Source of the DNA: Ruminococcaceae bacterium UBA6434
Lineage (GTDB): Bacteria; Bacillota; Clostridia; Oscillospirales; Acutalibacteraceae
DNA length: 50,738 nt
Reading direction: 5' to 3'
Assembly (NCBI GenBank): GCA_002437245.1
Contig: DJOQ01000051.1
Coordinates: 1 to 50,738, forward strand
Position 1 is the stretch's first letter; each line of letters opens with the position of its first letter. Below, piece by piece: positions 1 to 6,917 of the stretch. Under the pieces are notes generated by a model that saw only the letters and a list, made by a program, of their open reading frames with translations, was not told the DNA's origin and ran no database searches. The translations under genes and the position numbers were made by a program.

Positions 1-262
1 CATAGTACCATGTACCGTAATATTTTGTAAGACCTGTATACTCCCAATCGAGTACGCCGTCTTTTACATAATACCAAGTATCATAATACTTAACAAGACC
101 CGTATAAGTATCGTCTTTTTCGCCGTCGCGCATATAGTACCATATGCCGTCTTCTTTTTTCAGCGAATCCTTATCGGATGCAAACGACACAATCGAAAAT
201 GCACCGAGCAGTACCGAAAGGAGCAATATTACCGACAGAATTTTTTGAGATGTTTTTTTCAT
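1..262 (-). CDS. Secreted aromatic-repeat (cell-wall-binding-like) protein, N-terminal part only
   Basis: The gene runs leftwards out of the window, so only about 87 N-terminal residues are visible. The ATG at 262 follows a good ribosome binding site (GGAGGG, about 6 bases upstream). Residues 1-30 form a classical signal peptide (lysines, then a long hydrophobic stretch ending FAS). From about residue 42 there are short repeats built on WYY, KDG and YTGL-KYY-TWYY, resembling the tryptophan/tyrosine-rich cell-wall-binding-type repeats common in surface proteins of gut Clostridia. The catalytic or effector part, if any, lies outside the window. Its function is unknown; export is well supported. 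Confidence 0.7.
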   Translation of the reverse strand, partial: MKKTSQKILSVILLLSVLLGAFSIVSFASDKDSLKKEDGIWYYMRDGEKDDTYTGLVKYYDTWYYVKDGVLDWEYTGLTKYYGTWYY

Positions 263-384
263 TATTCCCTCCGAGAAAATTTTTACCAAAATAACAATAA
301 AATTATAACTTTATTAAGTGCCGCAGTCAAGCGCTTTCAGCAAACAGCGGCAACTGTTTTGTCGCATTATATGACACTTTGCTA

Positions 385-413
385 TTGCAAACGACGTCTT
401 GTCGGTATATAAT
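385..413 (+). promoter_or_regulatory. Sigma-A type promoter of the thiamine operon
   Basis: TTGCAA at 385-390 and TATAAT at 408-413 are separated by exactly 17 bases. Transcription would start near 420, some 25 bases before the TPP aptamer. Confidence 0.75.
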
Positions 414-445
414 AACTAAAGGTAAAAAACCGAATACATTTTAAG

Positions 446-532
446 TACAGGGGAGCTTGTAAAGCAGGCTGAGAGGAAGTAATCAACTTCGACCCTTTTC
501 ACCTGATGCGGATAATGCCGCCGTAGGAAGTC
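446..532 (+). promoter_or_regulatory. TPP riboswitch (THI element)
   Basis: The conserved THI-box blocks appear in order: a GGGG-containing 5' strand, CTGAGAGG at 469-476, ACCC then ACCTGAT around 492-507, GGATAATGCC at 510-519 and CCGTAGGAAGT at 520-530. It lies directly between a strong promoter and an intrinsic terminator ahead of thiamine genes. It is expected to stop transcription when thiamine pyrophosphate is plentiful. Confidence 0.95.
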
Positions 533-549
533 ACCTAAAAAAGACTTTT

Positions 550-581
550 AAACGGAGCTTCGCAAAAGGCTCCGTTTTTTT
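550..581 (+). terminator. Riboswitch expression-platform terminator
   Basis: The hairpin AAACGGAGC / GCTCCGTTT with a 10-base loop is followed by a run of T residues, about 20 bases after the TPP aptamer. This fits transcriptional control of the thi operon. Confidence 0.9.
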
Positions 582-593
582 GTTATGTCCGAA

Positions 594-800
594 AACGAAG
601 ATAAAAGGGCTGCTGTACAAAACAGAGGATGTGAAAATGCCCCGCGGGGAAAATGACGCGGCAGAAAGCCGGGGGAGCGCCCGTAGTTCTGTAATATCGG
701 TGTTGCAAATCAAATCATATAAAACACTGTTGCGATGGGAAGCCGTGTTCCGGCGTGAGAGGAGACCAAAAAGTCTCGACCGAGAGATTTTTCAAAGGAG
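594..800 (+). other. Unexplained structured leader between the riboswitch terminator and thiW
   Basis: More than 200 bases separate the TPP terminator from thiW, and the open frame through them reads as low-quality protein. The segment has clear pairing potential: CTGT/ACAG near 611-626, CCCCGCGGGG near 638-647, CGGC/GCCG near 660-672, a GGTGTT/AACACT pair spanning about 699-732, GCCG/CGGC near 741-753, and TCTC/GAGA at about 773-785 followed by five Ts. Several blocks resemble parts of a cobalamin riboswitch (ATAAAAGGG, GTGAAAATGCC, GCGCCCGTAGTTCTGTAA, GGGAAGCC, AGAGGAGACC), in the usual order. The key B12 box is not a good match, so the identity is open. Confidence 0.4.
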
Positions 801-810
801 TAACTTTAAT

Positions 811-1326
811 ATGAAAAAAAATCAGGTCAAAAAGCTTGCCCTTGCAGGTATGTTTTGTGCAATAGCGGTAGTCGGCAGCTTATTCTCTTTTCCGGTGTTC
901 GGCAGCAAATGCGCCCCGATACAGCATATGGTAAATATTCTCTGCGCCGTACTTCTCGGTCCGTGGTACGGTCTCGGCGTTGCCTTTGCGGCGTCGCTTA
1001 TCAGAAATCTGCTCGGTCTCGGAAGCCTTATGGCATTCCCCGGCAGTATGTTCGGTGCGCTCTTGTGCGGTCTTGTCTATAAAAAGACAAAAAACCTACC
1101 CTTAACCCTCGTCGGAGAAGTCGGCGGAACGTCCGTTCTCGGCGGTCTTTGCGCTTACCCCGTAGCCGTACTGCTTATGGGCAAAAGTGCTTCCGACATA
1201 GCGTTTTACGCATATATTTTCCCGTTCTTTATATCTACCGCGGCAGGCGCGATAATTTCCGGAATACTTGTTTTTACACTTAAAAAATGCGGAGTTCTCT
1301 CTAAAATGCAAAACGGACTCAAATAA
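811..1326 (+). CDS. thiW: Energy-coupling-factor S component, thiazole transporter ThiW
   Basis: This 171-residue integral membrane protein has about five hydrophobic segments (roughly 8-28, 37-60, 70-90, 100-122, 128-155). It is the expected size and sequence type of the ThiW family. ThiW proteins are thought to bind hydroxyethylthiazole and deliver it through a shared ECF energising module, which is not encoded here. The start is the ATG at 811 after AAAGGAG; an open frame extends upstream to 580 but crosses the RNA leader and is not coding. It is the first gene of the TPP-regulated operon and sits next to the thiazole kinase thiM, which fits uptake followed by salvage. Confidence 0.9.
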   Translation: MKKNQVKKLALAGMFCAIAVVGSLFSFPVFGSKCAPIQHMVNILCAVLLGPWYGLGVAFAASLIRNLLGLGSLMAFPGSMFGALLCGLVYKKTKNLPLTLVGEVGGTSVLGGLCAYPVAVLLMGKSASDIAFYAYIFPFFISTAAGAIISGILVFTLKKCGVLSKMQNGLK

Positions 1327-1346
1327 ATCCGAAAGGCTGTGATATT

Positions 1347-2168
1347 ATGTTCGGAGAAATTTTTGAAAACGTAAAAATCAAAAACCCGTTAATTCACAAC
1401 ATAACAAACTATGTTACGGTTAACGACTGCGCAAATATCCTGTTGGCATGCGGAGCTTCGCCTATAATGGCGGACGACGAAAGAGAGGCGGAAGAAATCA
1501 CCTCGATATGCGGCGGCCTCAACATAAATATAGGCACGCTGAATTCACGGACGATTTCATCAATGCTTTCGGCAGGCAAAAAGGCAAACGAGCTTTCTCA
1601 CCCCGTTGTTTTGGACCCCGTTGGTGCAGGCGCGTCACGGCTCAGAACCGAGACGGCGCTTTCTCTTCTTCGCAATATACATTTTGCCGTGATACGCGGA
1701 AATATTTCCGAAATAAAGTCATTGGCAACAGGCTCCGGCTCAACAAAGGGCGTTGACGCCGACATCGCCGACAGAGTTACCGATGAAAACCTTGACTCTG
1801 CGGTTAAATTCGCCGAGGACTTTGCCGAAAAGACAGGCTCGGTTATTGCAATTACGGGGAAAATCGATATAGTAGCCGATAGTGACAGAGCTTTTATAAT
1901 AAGGAACGGCACCGATATGATGTCCTCCGTCACAGGCACGGGCTGCCAGCTCTCGGCAATGACCGCCGCATTCGTTACGGCGAATAAGGACGATGTTCTT
2001 ACAGCGGCTGCGTCAGCGGTTTCGGCTATGGGGCTTGCCGGTGAAAAGGCTTTTGAGAGGCTCTCACCTCTCGACGGCAACGCTTCATACAGAAATTACA
2101 TCATTGACGCCGTTTACAATATGACGCCGAAAAGTCTTACGGAGGGTGCAAAATATGAAATGCGATAA
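1347..2168 (+). CDS. thiM: Hydroxyethylthiazole kinase
   Basis: ThiM phosphorylates 4-methyl-5-(2-hydroxyethyl)thiazole for coupling by ThiE. The 273-residue length is normal. Visible family motifs are HNITNYVTVNDCAN (17-30), the VLDPVGAGASR loop (88-98), RGNISEI (117-123) and VTGTGCQLSA (195-204) with the active-site Cys200. It starts 20 bases after thiW and ends inside the start of thiE (14-base overlap). With ThiW upstream and no thiG/thiH/thiS/thiF in the operon, the thiazole half of thiamine is probably salvaged rather than made. Confidence 0.97.
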   Translation: MFGEIFENVKIKNPLIHNITNYVTVNDCANILLACGASPIMADDEREAEEITSICGGLNINIGTLNSRTISSMLSAGKKANELSHPVVLDPVGAGASRLRTETALSLLRNIHFAVIRGNISEIKSLATGSGSTKGVDADIADRVTDENLDSAVKFAEDFAEKTGSVIAITGKIDIVADSDRAFIIRNGTDMMSSVTGTGCQLSAMTAAFVTANKDDVLTAAASAVSAMGLAGEKAFERLSPLDGNASYRNYIIDAVYNMTPKSLTEGAKYEMR

Positions 2169-2799
2169 AAATTATGTGCTTCTCTATGCGGTAACGGACC
2201 GCGCCTGGACAGGCAAACAAACGCTCTGCGAGCAGGTTGAATCCGCATTAAAGGGCGGGTGTACCTGCGTACAGCTTCGTGAAAAGGAGCTTTCGGAGCC
2301 GGAATTTCTTGAGGAAGCAATTAAAATTCATAAGCTTTGCCAAAGCTATGGTGTTCCGTTTATAGTAAACGACAATGTTGACATTGCCGTGAAATGTCAT
2401 GCGGAGGGCGTCCATGTAGGTCAGGACGATATGAAAGCCGCCCGTGTACGCCAAAAAGTCGGTGACGATATGATAATCGGCGTTTCCGCTCATACCGTGG
2501 AAGAGGCTCTTGACGCAGTTAAAAACGGCGCAGACTACCTCGGGGTAGGCGCGGTATTCGGCACCTCCACAAAGCCCGACGCAGATGTGCTTACAAAAGA
2601 TATGCTTAAAAGCATTTGCGACCGCGTAAGTGTTCCCGTGGTCGCTATCGGAGGCATTAACGGCGGCAACATTAAAGAGCTGTCGCATACCGGAATCGAC
2701 GGTGTGGCTCTTGTCAGCGCAATCTTCGGAGCGGACGACATCGAAAGCACCTGCCGCAGTCTTCGCACGCTGTCCGAAGAGACGGTGAATTCAAAATGA
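2155..2799 (+). CDS. thiE: Thiamine-phosphate synthase
   Basis: ThiE joins HMP-pyrophosphate to thiazole phosphate to form thiamine phosphate. Family motifs in the 214-residue TIM-barrel protein: YAVTDR (11-16), QLREKE (40-45), VNDN (71-74), HVGQDD (87-92), ADYLGVGAVFGTSTK (127-140) and a VAIGGI phosphate loop. The ATG at 2155 is preferred because GGAGGG at 2141-2146 sits about 8 bases upstream; a GTG at 2146 would overlap that site. The gene overlaps thiM by 14 bases and the next gene by 4, so translation is probably coupled. Confidence 0.96.
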   Translation: MKCDKNYVLLYAVTDRAWTGKQTLCEQVESALKGGCTCVQLREKELSEPEFLEEAIKIHKLCQSYGVPFIVNDNVDIAVKCHAEGVHVGQDDMKAARVRQKVGDDMIIGVSAHTVEEALDAVKNGADYLGVGAVFGTSTKPDADVLTKDMLKSICDRVSVPVVAIGGINGGNIKELSHTGIDGVALVSAIFGADDIESTCRSLRTLSEETVNSK

Positions 2800-3461
2800 A
2801 ACTGAGCGGAGCCGTATTTGATTTTGACGGAACACTTTTTGACACAATGTCGGTATGGGATACCGCAGGCGAAGATTATTTAAGGCTGTGCGGCAAAACG
2901 CCGAGAGAAAATCTCTGCGAAGCGCTCAAAGCCATGAGTCTTTCGGGCGCGGCTCGGTACCTTAAAGAGAATTACGATTTGCCCTTATCCGTAAACGAAA
3001 TAGTGGACGGCGTAAACAAAACGGTGGCTGACTTTTATCTTTACAAGGCACAGCCGAAGAGCGGCATACGCGAGTTTCTCGCCGAATTGTGCAGCCTGAA
3101 TGTGCGTATGTGCATTACGACCGCCGCCGAACACAAGCTCACCGAGGGCGCTCTTAAAAGATGCGGCCTTTTCGGATTTTTCGACAAAATATTCACCTGT
3201 GAGGAAGTCGGGCACGACAAAAACGACCCGTACATATATTTTGAGGCACTTTCGTTTCTCGGCACCGAAAAAGACGAAACGCTCGTTTTTGAGGACGCCT
3301 ATCACGCCGCAAAAACGGCAAAGGAAGCAGGCTTTACGGTGGCAGCGGTATATGACAGTCACGAAAAGTCGCCCGAAAAAATGAAGTTTGTATCGGATAT
3401 TTATCTAAACGACTTTCTGCATCCAAATGAATTTATAAACGACATAAAAAATATTAAATAA
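2796..3461 (+). CDS. HAD-superfamily phosphatase in the thiamine operon
   Basis: A 221-residue HAD hydrolase with motif I FDFDGTLFDT (8-17, nucleophile Asp9 and acid Asp11), a T-rich motif II (ITTAAEHK) and motif IV VFEDAYHAA. The cap between residues about 20 and 85 is the small helical type of beta-phosphoglucomutase-like members. It overlaps thiE by 4 bases (ATGA), so it is part of the operon. No thiL is visible. By inference this enzyme may dephosphorylate thiamine monophosphate to thiamine for a later pyrophosphokinase step, but sequence alone does not fix the substrate. Confidence 0.85.
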   Translation: MKLSGAVFDFDGTLFDTMSVWDTAGEDYLRLCGKTPRENLCEALKAMSLSGAARYLKENYDLPLSVNEIVDGVNKTVADFYLYKAQPKSGIREFLAELCSLNVRMCITTAAEHKLTEGALKRCGLFGFFDKIFTCEEVGHDKNDPYIYFEALSFLGTEKDETLVFEDAYHAAKTAKEAGFTVAAVYDSHEKSPEKMKFVSDIYLNDFLHPNEFINDIKNIK

Positions 3462-3467
3462 CAAACA

Positions 3468-3499
3468 GCGGCAGATTGGGGGCACCACCTTCTGTCGCT
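3468..3499 (+). other. Intergenic hairpin before thiD
   Basis: AGCGGCAGA (3468-3476) pairs with TCTGTCGCT (3491-3499) with one G-T pair, enclosing a G-rich/C-rich 14-base loop (GGGGGCACCACC inside). There is no T-run behind it, so it is not a normal terminator. It may be an RNA processing or regulatory element within the operon. Confidence 0.5.
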
Positions 3500-3547
3500 T
3501 AACAAAAATAATGCTAAACAAATAACATTTACAAAACGGAGGCAAAT

Positions 3548-4360
3548 ATGAAAACAGCATTATCAATCGCGGGCAGTGATTGCAGCGGAGGCGCCGGTAT
3601 TCAGGCTGATCTGAAAACGATGACTATGAACGGAGTTTTTGCCATGAGCGCCGTTGCGGCTCTTACGGCACAAAACACCACCGGCGTAACGGACATATCG
3701 GAGGTAACACCGAATTTTCTTAAAGAACAGATAGACGCGGTATTCACGGACATAAGACCCGACGCAGTTAAAACGGGTATGATTCCGACGGGAGCGCTGA
3801 TAAGCACCACAGCCGAAAGGCTCAGATTTTACGGCGCCGAAAATATTGTCGTTGACCCTGTTATGGTTGCCACGTCAGGTTCACGGCTTATGGAAACTCC
3901 GGCGGTCGCGGTAATGAAAAAAGAGCTTTTACCCATTGCCGCGCTCGTGACGCCGAACATTCCCGAAGCCGCGGTTCTTTCCGGCACAGAGATAAAAGAT
4001 AAAAACGATATGGAAAAAGCCACCGCAAAAATTTATTCCGAATGCGGCTGTGCCGTGCTTTTAAAAGGCGGTCACAGCATAGAGGATGCAAGCGACCTGC
4101 TGTATGACGGAAACGAGAACCGTTGGTTCTACGGAAAGCGCATAGCCAATCCCAACACCCACGGCACAGGCTGTACTCTCTCAAGCGCCATAGCCGCAAA
4201 TCTCGCAAAGGGGTTCACTCTCAGTAAATCCGTAAAGCTCGCTAAAGATTACATCTCGGAAGCACTCGCTTTTATGCTCGATTTAGGCAAGGGAAACGGT
4301 CCCATGAATCACGCCTTTGCACTTTCGGGCAAATATGCCGCGGAAAGAGACGGGGAATAA
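3548..4360 (+). CDS. thiD: Hydroxymethylpyrimidine/phosphomethylpyrimidine kinase
   Basis: ThiD phosphorylates HMP twice to give HMP-pyrophosphate for ThiE. The protein is 270 residues, the family norm for the stand-alone enzyme. Motifs: AGSDCSGGAGIQADLK near the N-terminus (8-23), DPVMVATSG (103-111), VTPNIPEA (134-141) and HGTGCTLSSAI (205-215) with catalytic Cys209. The start is supported by ACGGAGG a few bases upstream. It lies between the HAD gene and thiC and feeds on the HMP-P made by ThiC. Confidence 0.96.
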   Translation: MKTALSIAGSDCSGGAGIQADLKTMTMNGVFAMSAVAALTAQNTTGVTDISEVTPNFLKEQIDAVFTDIRPDAVKTGMIPTGALISTTAERLRFYGAENIVVDPVMVATSGSRLMETPAVAVMKKELLPIAALVTPNIPEAAVLSGTEIKDKNDMEKATAKIYSECGCAVLLKGGHSIEDASDLLYDGNENRWFYGKRIANPNTHGTGCTLSSAIAANLAKGFTLSKSVKLAKDYISEALAFMLDLGKGNGPMNHAFALSGKYAAERDGE

Positions 4361-4423
4361 TAAAGTCAAAGTAATGAGCGGTACTGCCGTTCAATGATCA
4401 ACCTAATACAAAGGAGAACAAAG

Positions 4424-5734
4424 ATGAAAACAGAAGCTTATTCAACACAGATGGACGCCGCAAGAAAGGGCATTGTCACAAAGGAGCTTAAAACGGTTGC
4501 CGAAAAAGAGCATATGACAACCGACGAGCTGCTGCCCCTTGTAGCAAGCGGCAAGGTCGTAATTCCGGCAAACAAGCGTCACAAGTGTCTGTCACCCGAG
4601 GGCGTAGGTTCAATGCTTCGCACCAAGATAAACGTAAATCTCGGCGTTTCAAGGGACTGCAAGGACTATGACGTTGAGATGGAAAAAGTTCTCTCCGCAG
4701 TTAATATGGGCGCGGAGGCTATAATGGATCTCTCAAGTCACGGCAACACACAGCCGTTCAGGCAAAAGCTCACGCACGAATGCCCTGCCATGATAGGTAC
4801 TGTTCCGGTCTACGACAGCGTAATTCACTATCAGAGAGACCTTGACACCCTGACGGCAAAAGACTTCATCGATGTTATAAGACTCCACGCAGAGGATGGT
4901 GTTGACTTTGTAACGCTCCACTGCGGCATCACAAGAAAGACCATTGACCAGATACGCAAACACAAAAGGAAAATGAACATAGTTTCGCGCGGCGGCTCGC
5001 TCGTTTTTGCATGGATGTGTATGACGGGTGAAGAAAATCCGTTTTACGAATACTATGACGAAATACTCGACATATGCCGCGAATACGACGTTACAATATC
5101 TCTCGGGGACGCCTGCCGCCCCGGCTGTCTTGCAGACGCCACCGACGTATGTCAGATAGAGGAGCTTGTACGTCTCGGCGAGCTTACAAAGAGAGCGTGG
5201 GAAAAGGACGTTCAGGTTATGGTAGAGGGTCCCGGCCACGTACCTATGGACCAGATAGCGGCAAATATGAAGGTTCAGCAGACCATATGTATGGGTGCGC
5301 CTTTCTACGTTCTCGGACCGCTCGTTACGGATATAGCCCCGGGATATGACCACATAACGGCTGCAATAGGCGGCGCAATGGCTGCCATGAACGGCGCGGC
5401 ATTCCTCTGCTATGTCACTCCCGCGGAGCATCTCGCCCTCCCCAACCTCGACGATGTTAAACAGGGAATTATTGCAAGCCGTATAGCGGCTCATGCCGCC
5501 GATATAGCAAAAGGTGTACGCGGTGCCCGCGATATTGACGACAAAATGGGCGACGCGCGCCGTGCGCTCGACTGGGACGCTCAATGGAAATGCGCCATTG
5601 ACCCCGAAACCGCAAAAGCTATACGCGACGACCGTTCACCCGAGCATGAAGACACCTGTTCTATGTGCGGCAAATTCTGCGCGGTACGCAGTATGAACAA
5701 AGCCCTCGCAGGCGAGCATATCGATATACTGTAA
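4424..5734 (+). CDS. thiC: Phosphomethylpyrimidine (HMP-P) synthase, radical SAM enzyme
   Basis: ThiC converts aminoimidazole ribotide to HMP-phosphate. The start is the ATG at 4424 behind AAGGAG; the upstream ATG at 4394 has no such site. The 436-residue size is typical of the shorter, clostridial-type ThiC. Conserved stretches include MGAEAIMDLSSHG, VMVEGPGHVP and LGPLVTDIAPGYDH. The C-terminal cluster motif reads CSMCGKFC (Cys412, 415, 419), a CX2CX3C spacing one residue shorter than the CX2CX4C of well-studied ThiC proteins. It is the last gene of the operon and is followed at once by a strong terminator. Confidence 0.97.
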   Translation: MKTEAYSTQMDAARKGIVTKELKTVAEKEHMTTDELLPLVASGKVVIPANKRHKCLSPEGVGSMLRTKINVNLGVSRDCKDYDVEMEKVLSAVNMGAEAIMDLSSHGNTQPFRQKLTHECPAMIGTVPVYDSVIHYQRDLDTLTAKDFIDVIRLHAEDGVDFVTLHCGITRKTIDQIRKHKRKMNIVSRGGSLVFAWMCMTGEENPFYEYYDEILDICREYDVTISLGDACRPGCLADATDVCQIEELVRLGELTKRAWEKDVQVMVEGPGHVPMDQIAANMKVQQTICMGAPFYVLGPLVTDIAPGYDHITAAIGGAMAAMNGAAFLCYVTPAEHLALPNLDDVKQGIIASRIAAHAADIAKGVRGARDIDDKMGDARRALDWDAQWKCAIDPETAKAIRDDRSPEHEDTCSMCGKFCAVRSMNKALAGEHIDIL

Positions 5735-5751
5735 AATAATTATAAAAACTC

Positions 5752-5790
5752 AAACGGAGCCGTAATTGACATTTTACGACTCCGTTTTTA
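5752..5790 (+). terminator. Terminator of the thiamine operon
   Basis: A 13-base imperfect stem (AAACGGAGCCGTAA with TTACGACTCCGTTT) and an 8-base loop, ending in a T-run, lie 18 bases after the thiC stop. Confidence 0.9.
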
Positions 5791-5830
5791 ATTAAGTAAT
5801 ATTTTATGAGAGAGCGAACATAGCAGATTA

Positions 5831-6016
5831 TCATACGAAGTGCAACACTAAAGCAGCGATGACACACAAAGTAACTCCGAGGGATTTTGCCTCCCATTCA
5901 GGATACGGCAGCACTATTGAGTCAAGCTCCTCCATATTGAATACTGCTTTGTGTTCAGTTACTTCATAAGGAATATGCTGCTCAGTTAGGAATTGATAAA
6001 TTTCCGTTTTGTTCAT
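5831..6016 (-). pseudogene. Truncated prolyl-tRNA deacylase (ProX/YbaK family) remnant
   Basis: From the ATG at 6016 (GGAG 10 bases upstream) the first 44 residues match the start of bacterial ProX-type trans-editing proteins, which hydrolyse mischarged Ala- or Cys-tRNA-Pro: MNKTEIYQFL, YEVTEHKAVFNMEEL, LPYPEWEAK. Where an intact protein would continue into the NLFVRDDKK-type core, the reading changes to an unrelated hydrophobic tail and stops after 61 residues. About two thirds of the normal protein is missing, including the substrate pocket. This is read as a decayed gene truncated by deletion or rearrangement next to the thi operon. Confidence 0.7.
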
Positions 6017-6056
6017 CACTTGTTCGACTCCGTAAAATTCGATTTTTTCTGTTTGT

Positions 6057-6093
6057 TTTAAAAATGGGCAACTCCTATAGGAATTGCCCATTT
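6057..6093 (-). terminator. Terminator of the lysS / restriction-modification transcript
   Basis: On the minus strand AAATGGGCAAT-TCCTATAGGA-GTTGCCCATTT forms a long, nearly perfect hairpin followed by TTTTAAAAC. It lies 22 bases beyond the displaced old lysS stop codon, where the original lysS terminator would be expected. Confidence 0.85.
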
Positions 6094-6114
6094 AATATAC
6101 CGAATATACAATTC

Positions 6115-6165
6115 TTACTTATCACTCGGCAACGGCTTCATTGTCGGGAAGAATAAAACGTCGCG
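6115..6165 (-). pseudogene. lysS: Displaced 3' end of the original lysS reading frame
   Basis: Read on the minus strand, these bases encode RDVLFFPTMKPLPSDK and a TAA stop in the lysS frame. The first 33 bases are identical to the present lysS end at 7780-7812. This is most simply the ancestral lysS C-terminus, cut off from the gene by insertion of the restriction-modification genes. A terminator hairpin follows it, as expected for an old gene end. Confidence 0.85.
6133..6165. repeat. 33-bp direct repeat, left copy (lysS 3' sequence)
   Basis: Identical over 33 bases and in the same orientation to 7780-7812; the sequences diverge at once on both sides. It begins CGGCTTCATTGTCGGGAAGA. The two copies bracket the restriction-modification genes. 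Confidence 0.97.
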
Positions 6166-6179
6166 ATAAAAGCTCTGTT

Positions 6180-6917
6180 TTATCGACAGTTCAAAAGTCT
6201 AAGTCTTTCTTTTGTTGCTTCCATGTAAACCTTATCAATCTCAATGCCTATGTATCGGCGATGATTTTTAAGAGCAGCAACACCAGTACTTCCAACACCG
6301 TTAAAACAATCCAAAACAATATCGCCTTCATTCGATGCGATTTTGATTATCTTTTCAAGTATGGATACCGGTTTTTGTGTAGGATGCAAGTTTTTACCGT
6401 TTTTATCTTTTATTCTTTCAGAACCCATACATATACTACTTTCAATAAAGTTGTGCATATCACTTTGGTTAGTAAAATTCCAAGTGTGTCCTTTATTCCA
6501 ACAGCTTATAATAAGTTCACAGCTGTTAAGAAAAGATGATTTTCTGAAATTCGGCACGGGATTTGTTTTATGCCAAACCATAAACTGGAATGTATCAAAT
6601 TCAGGATCAAAAGCTTTATGATATTCGCCGATAATATTATAAGAACAAAAGATAAAAATGTTCCCGTTTGGCTTCAGGATTCTTTTGAATTCTGCAACCA
6701 AGTCAAACGGATCTAATTTTGCCAAATCCCATTCAGCCAAATCGTTATTGATTTCGCTGCGCCAATTAAATTTAATATTTCCAGTGCTGTATTTGGCTAT
6801 GTTATATGGTGGATCCGTTAAAATTAAATCTATCGAATGGTCGGGAATGTCTTTTAACACAGAAAAGCAATCATTGTTTATCAACAAATAGTTGCTGATA
6901 CTATTTATATCAATCAT
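6180..6917 (-). CDS. Type II DNA methyltransferase, beta class (amino-methylase)
   Basis: The 245-residue protein has catalytic motif IV (TDPPYNI, DPPY at 35-38) near the N-terminus and the SAM-binding motif I (VLDCFNGVGSTG, about 200-211) near the C-terminus, preceded by HPTQKPVSILEKII (motif X). This IV-before-I order defines beta-class N6-adenine/N4-cytosine methyltransferases. It would protect host DNA from the endonuclease encoded just upstream. The start codon overlaps the endonuclease stop as ATGA, so translation is coupled. The low GC content contrasts with lysS and thiC on either side. Confidence 0.9.
   Translation of the reverse strand: MIDINSISNYLLINNDCFSVLKDIPDHSIDLILTDPPYNIAKYSTGNIKFNWRSEINNDLAEWDLAKLDPFDLVAEFKRILKPNGNIFIFCSYNIIGEYHKAFDPEFDTFQFMVWHKTNPVPNFRKSSFLNSCELIISCWNKGHTWNFTNQSDMHNFIESSICMGSERIKDKNGKNLHPTQKPVSILEKIIKIASNEGDIVLDCFNGVGSTGVAALKNHRRYIGIEIDKVYMEATKERLRLLNCR

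Noticed and set aside
580..810. In-frame N-terminal extension of thiW
   Set aside because: It lies in the structured RNA leader, has no ribosome binding site at its start, and reads as non-protein; the ATG at 811 has AAAGGAG.
4733..5584. 283-codon minus-strand ORF antisense to thiC
   Set aside because: Mirror of a well-conserved gene; odd Cys/Tyr/Val-rich composition and no start signals.
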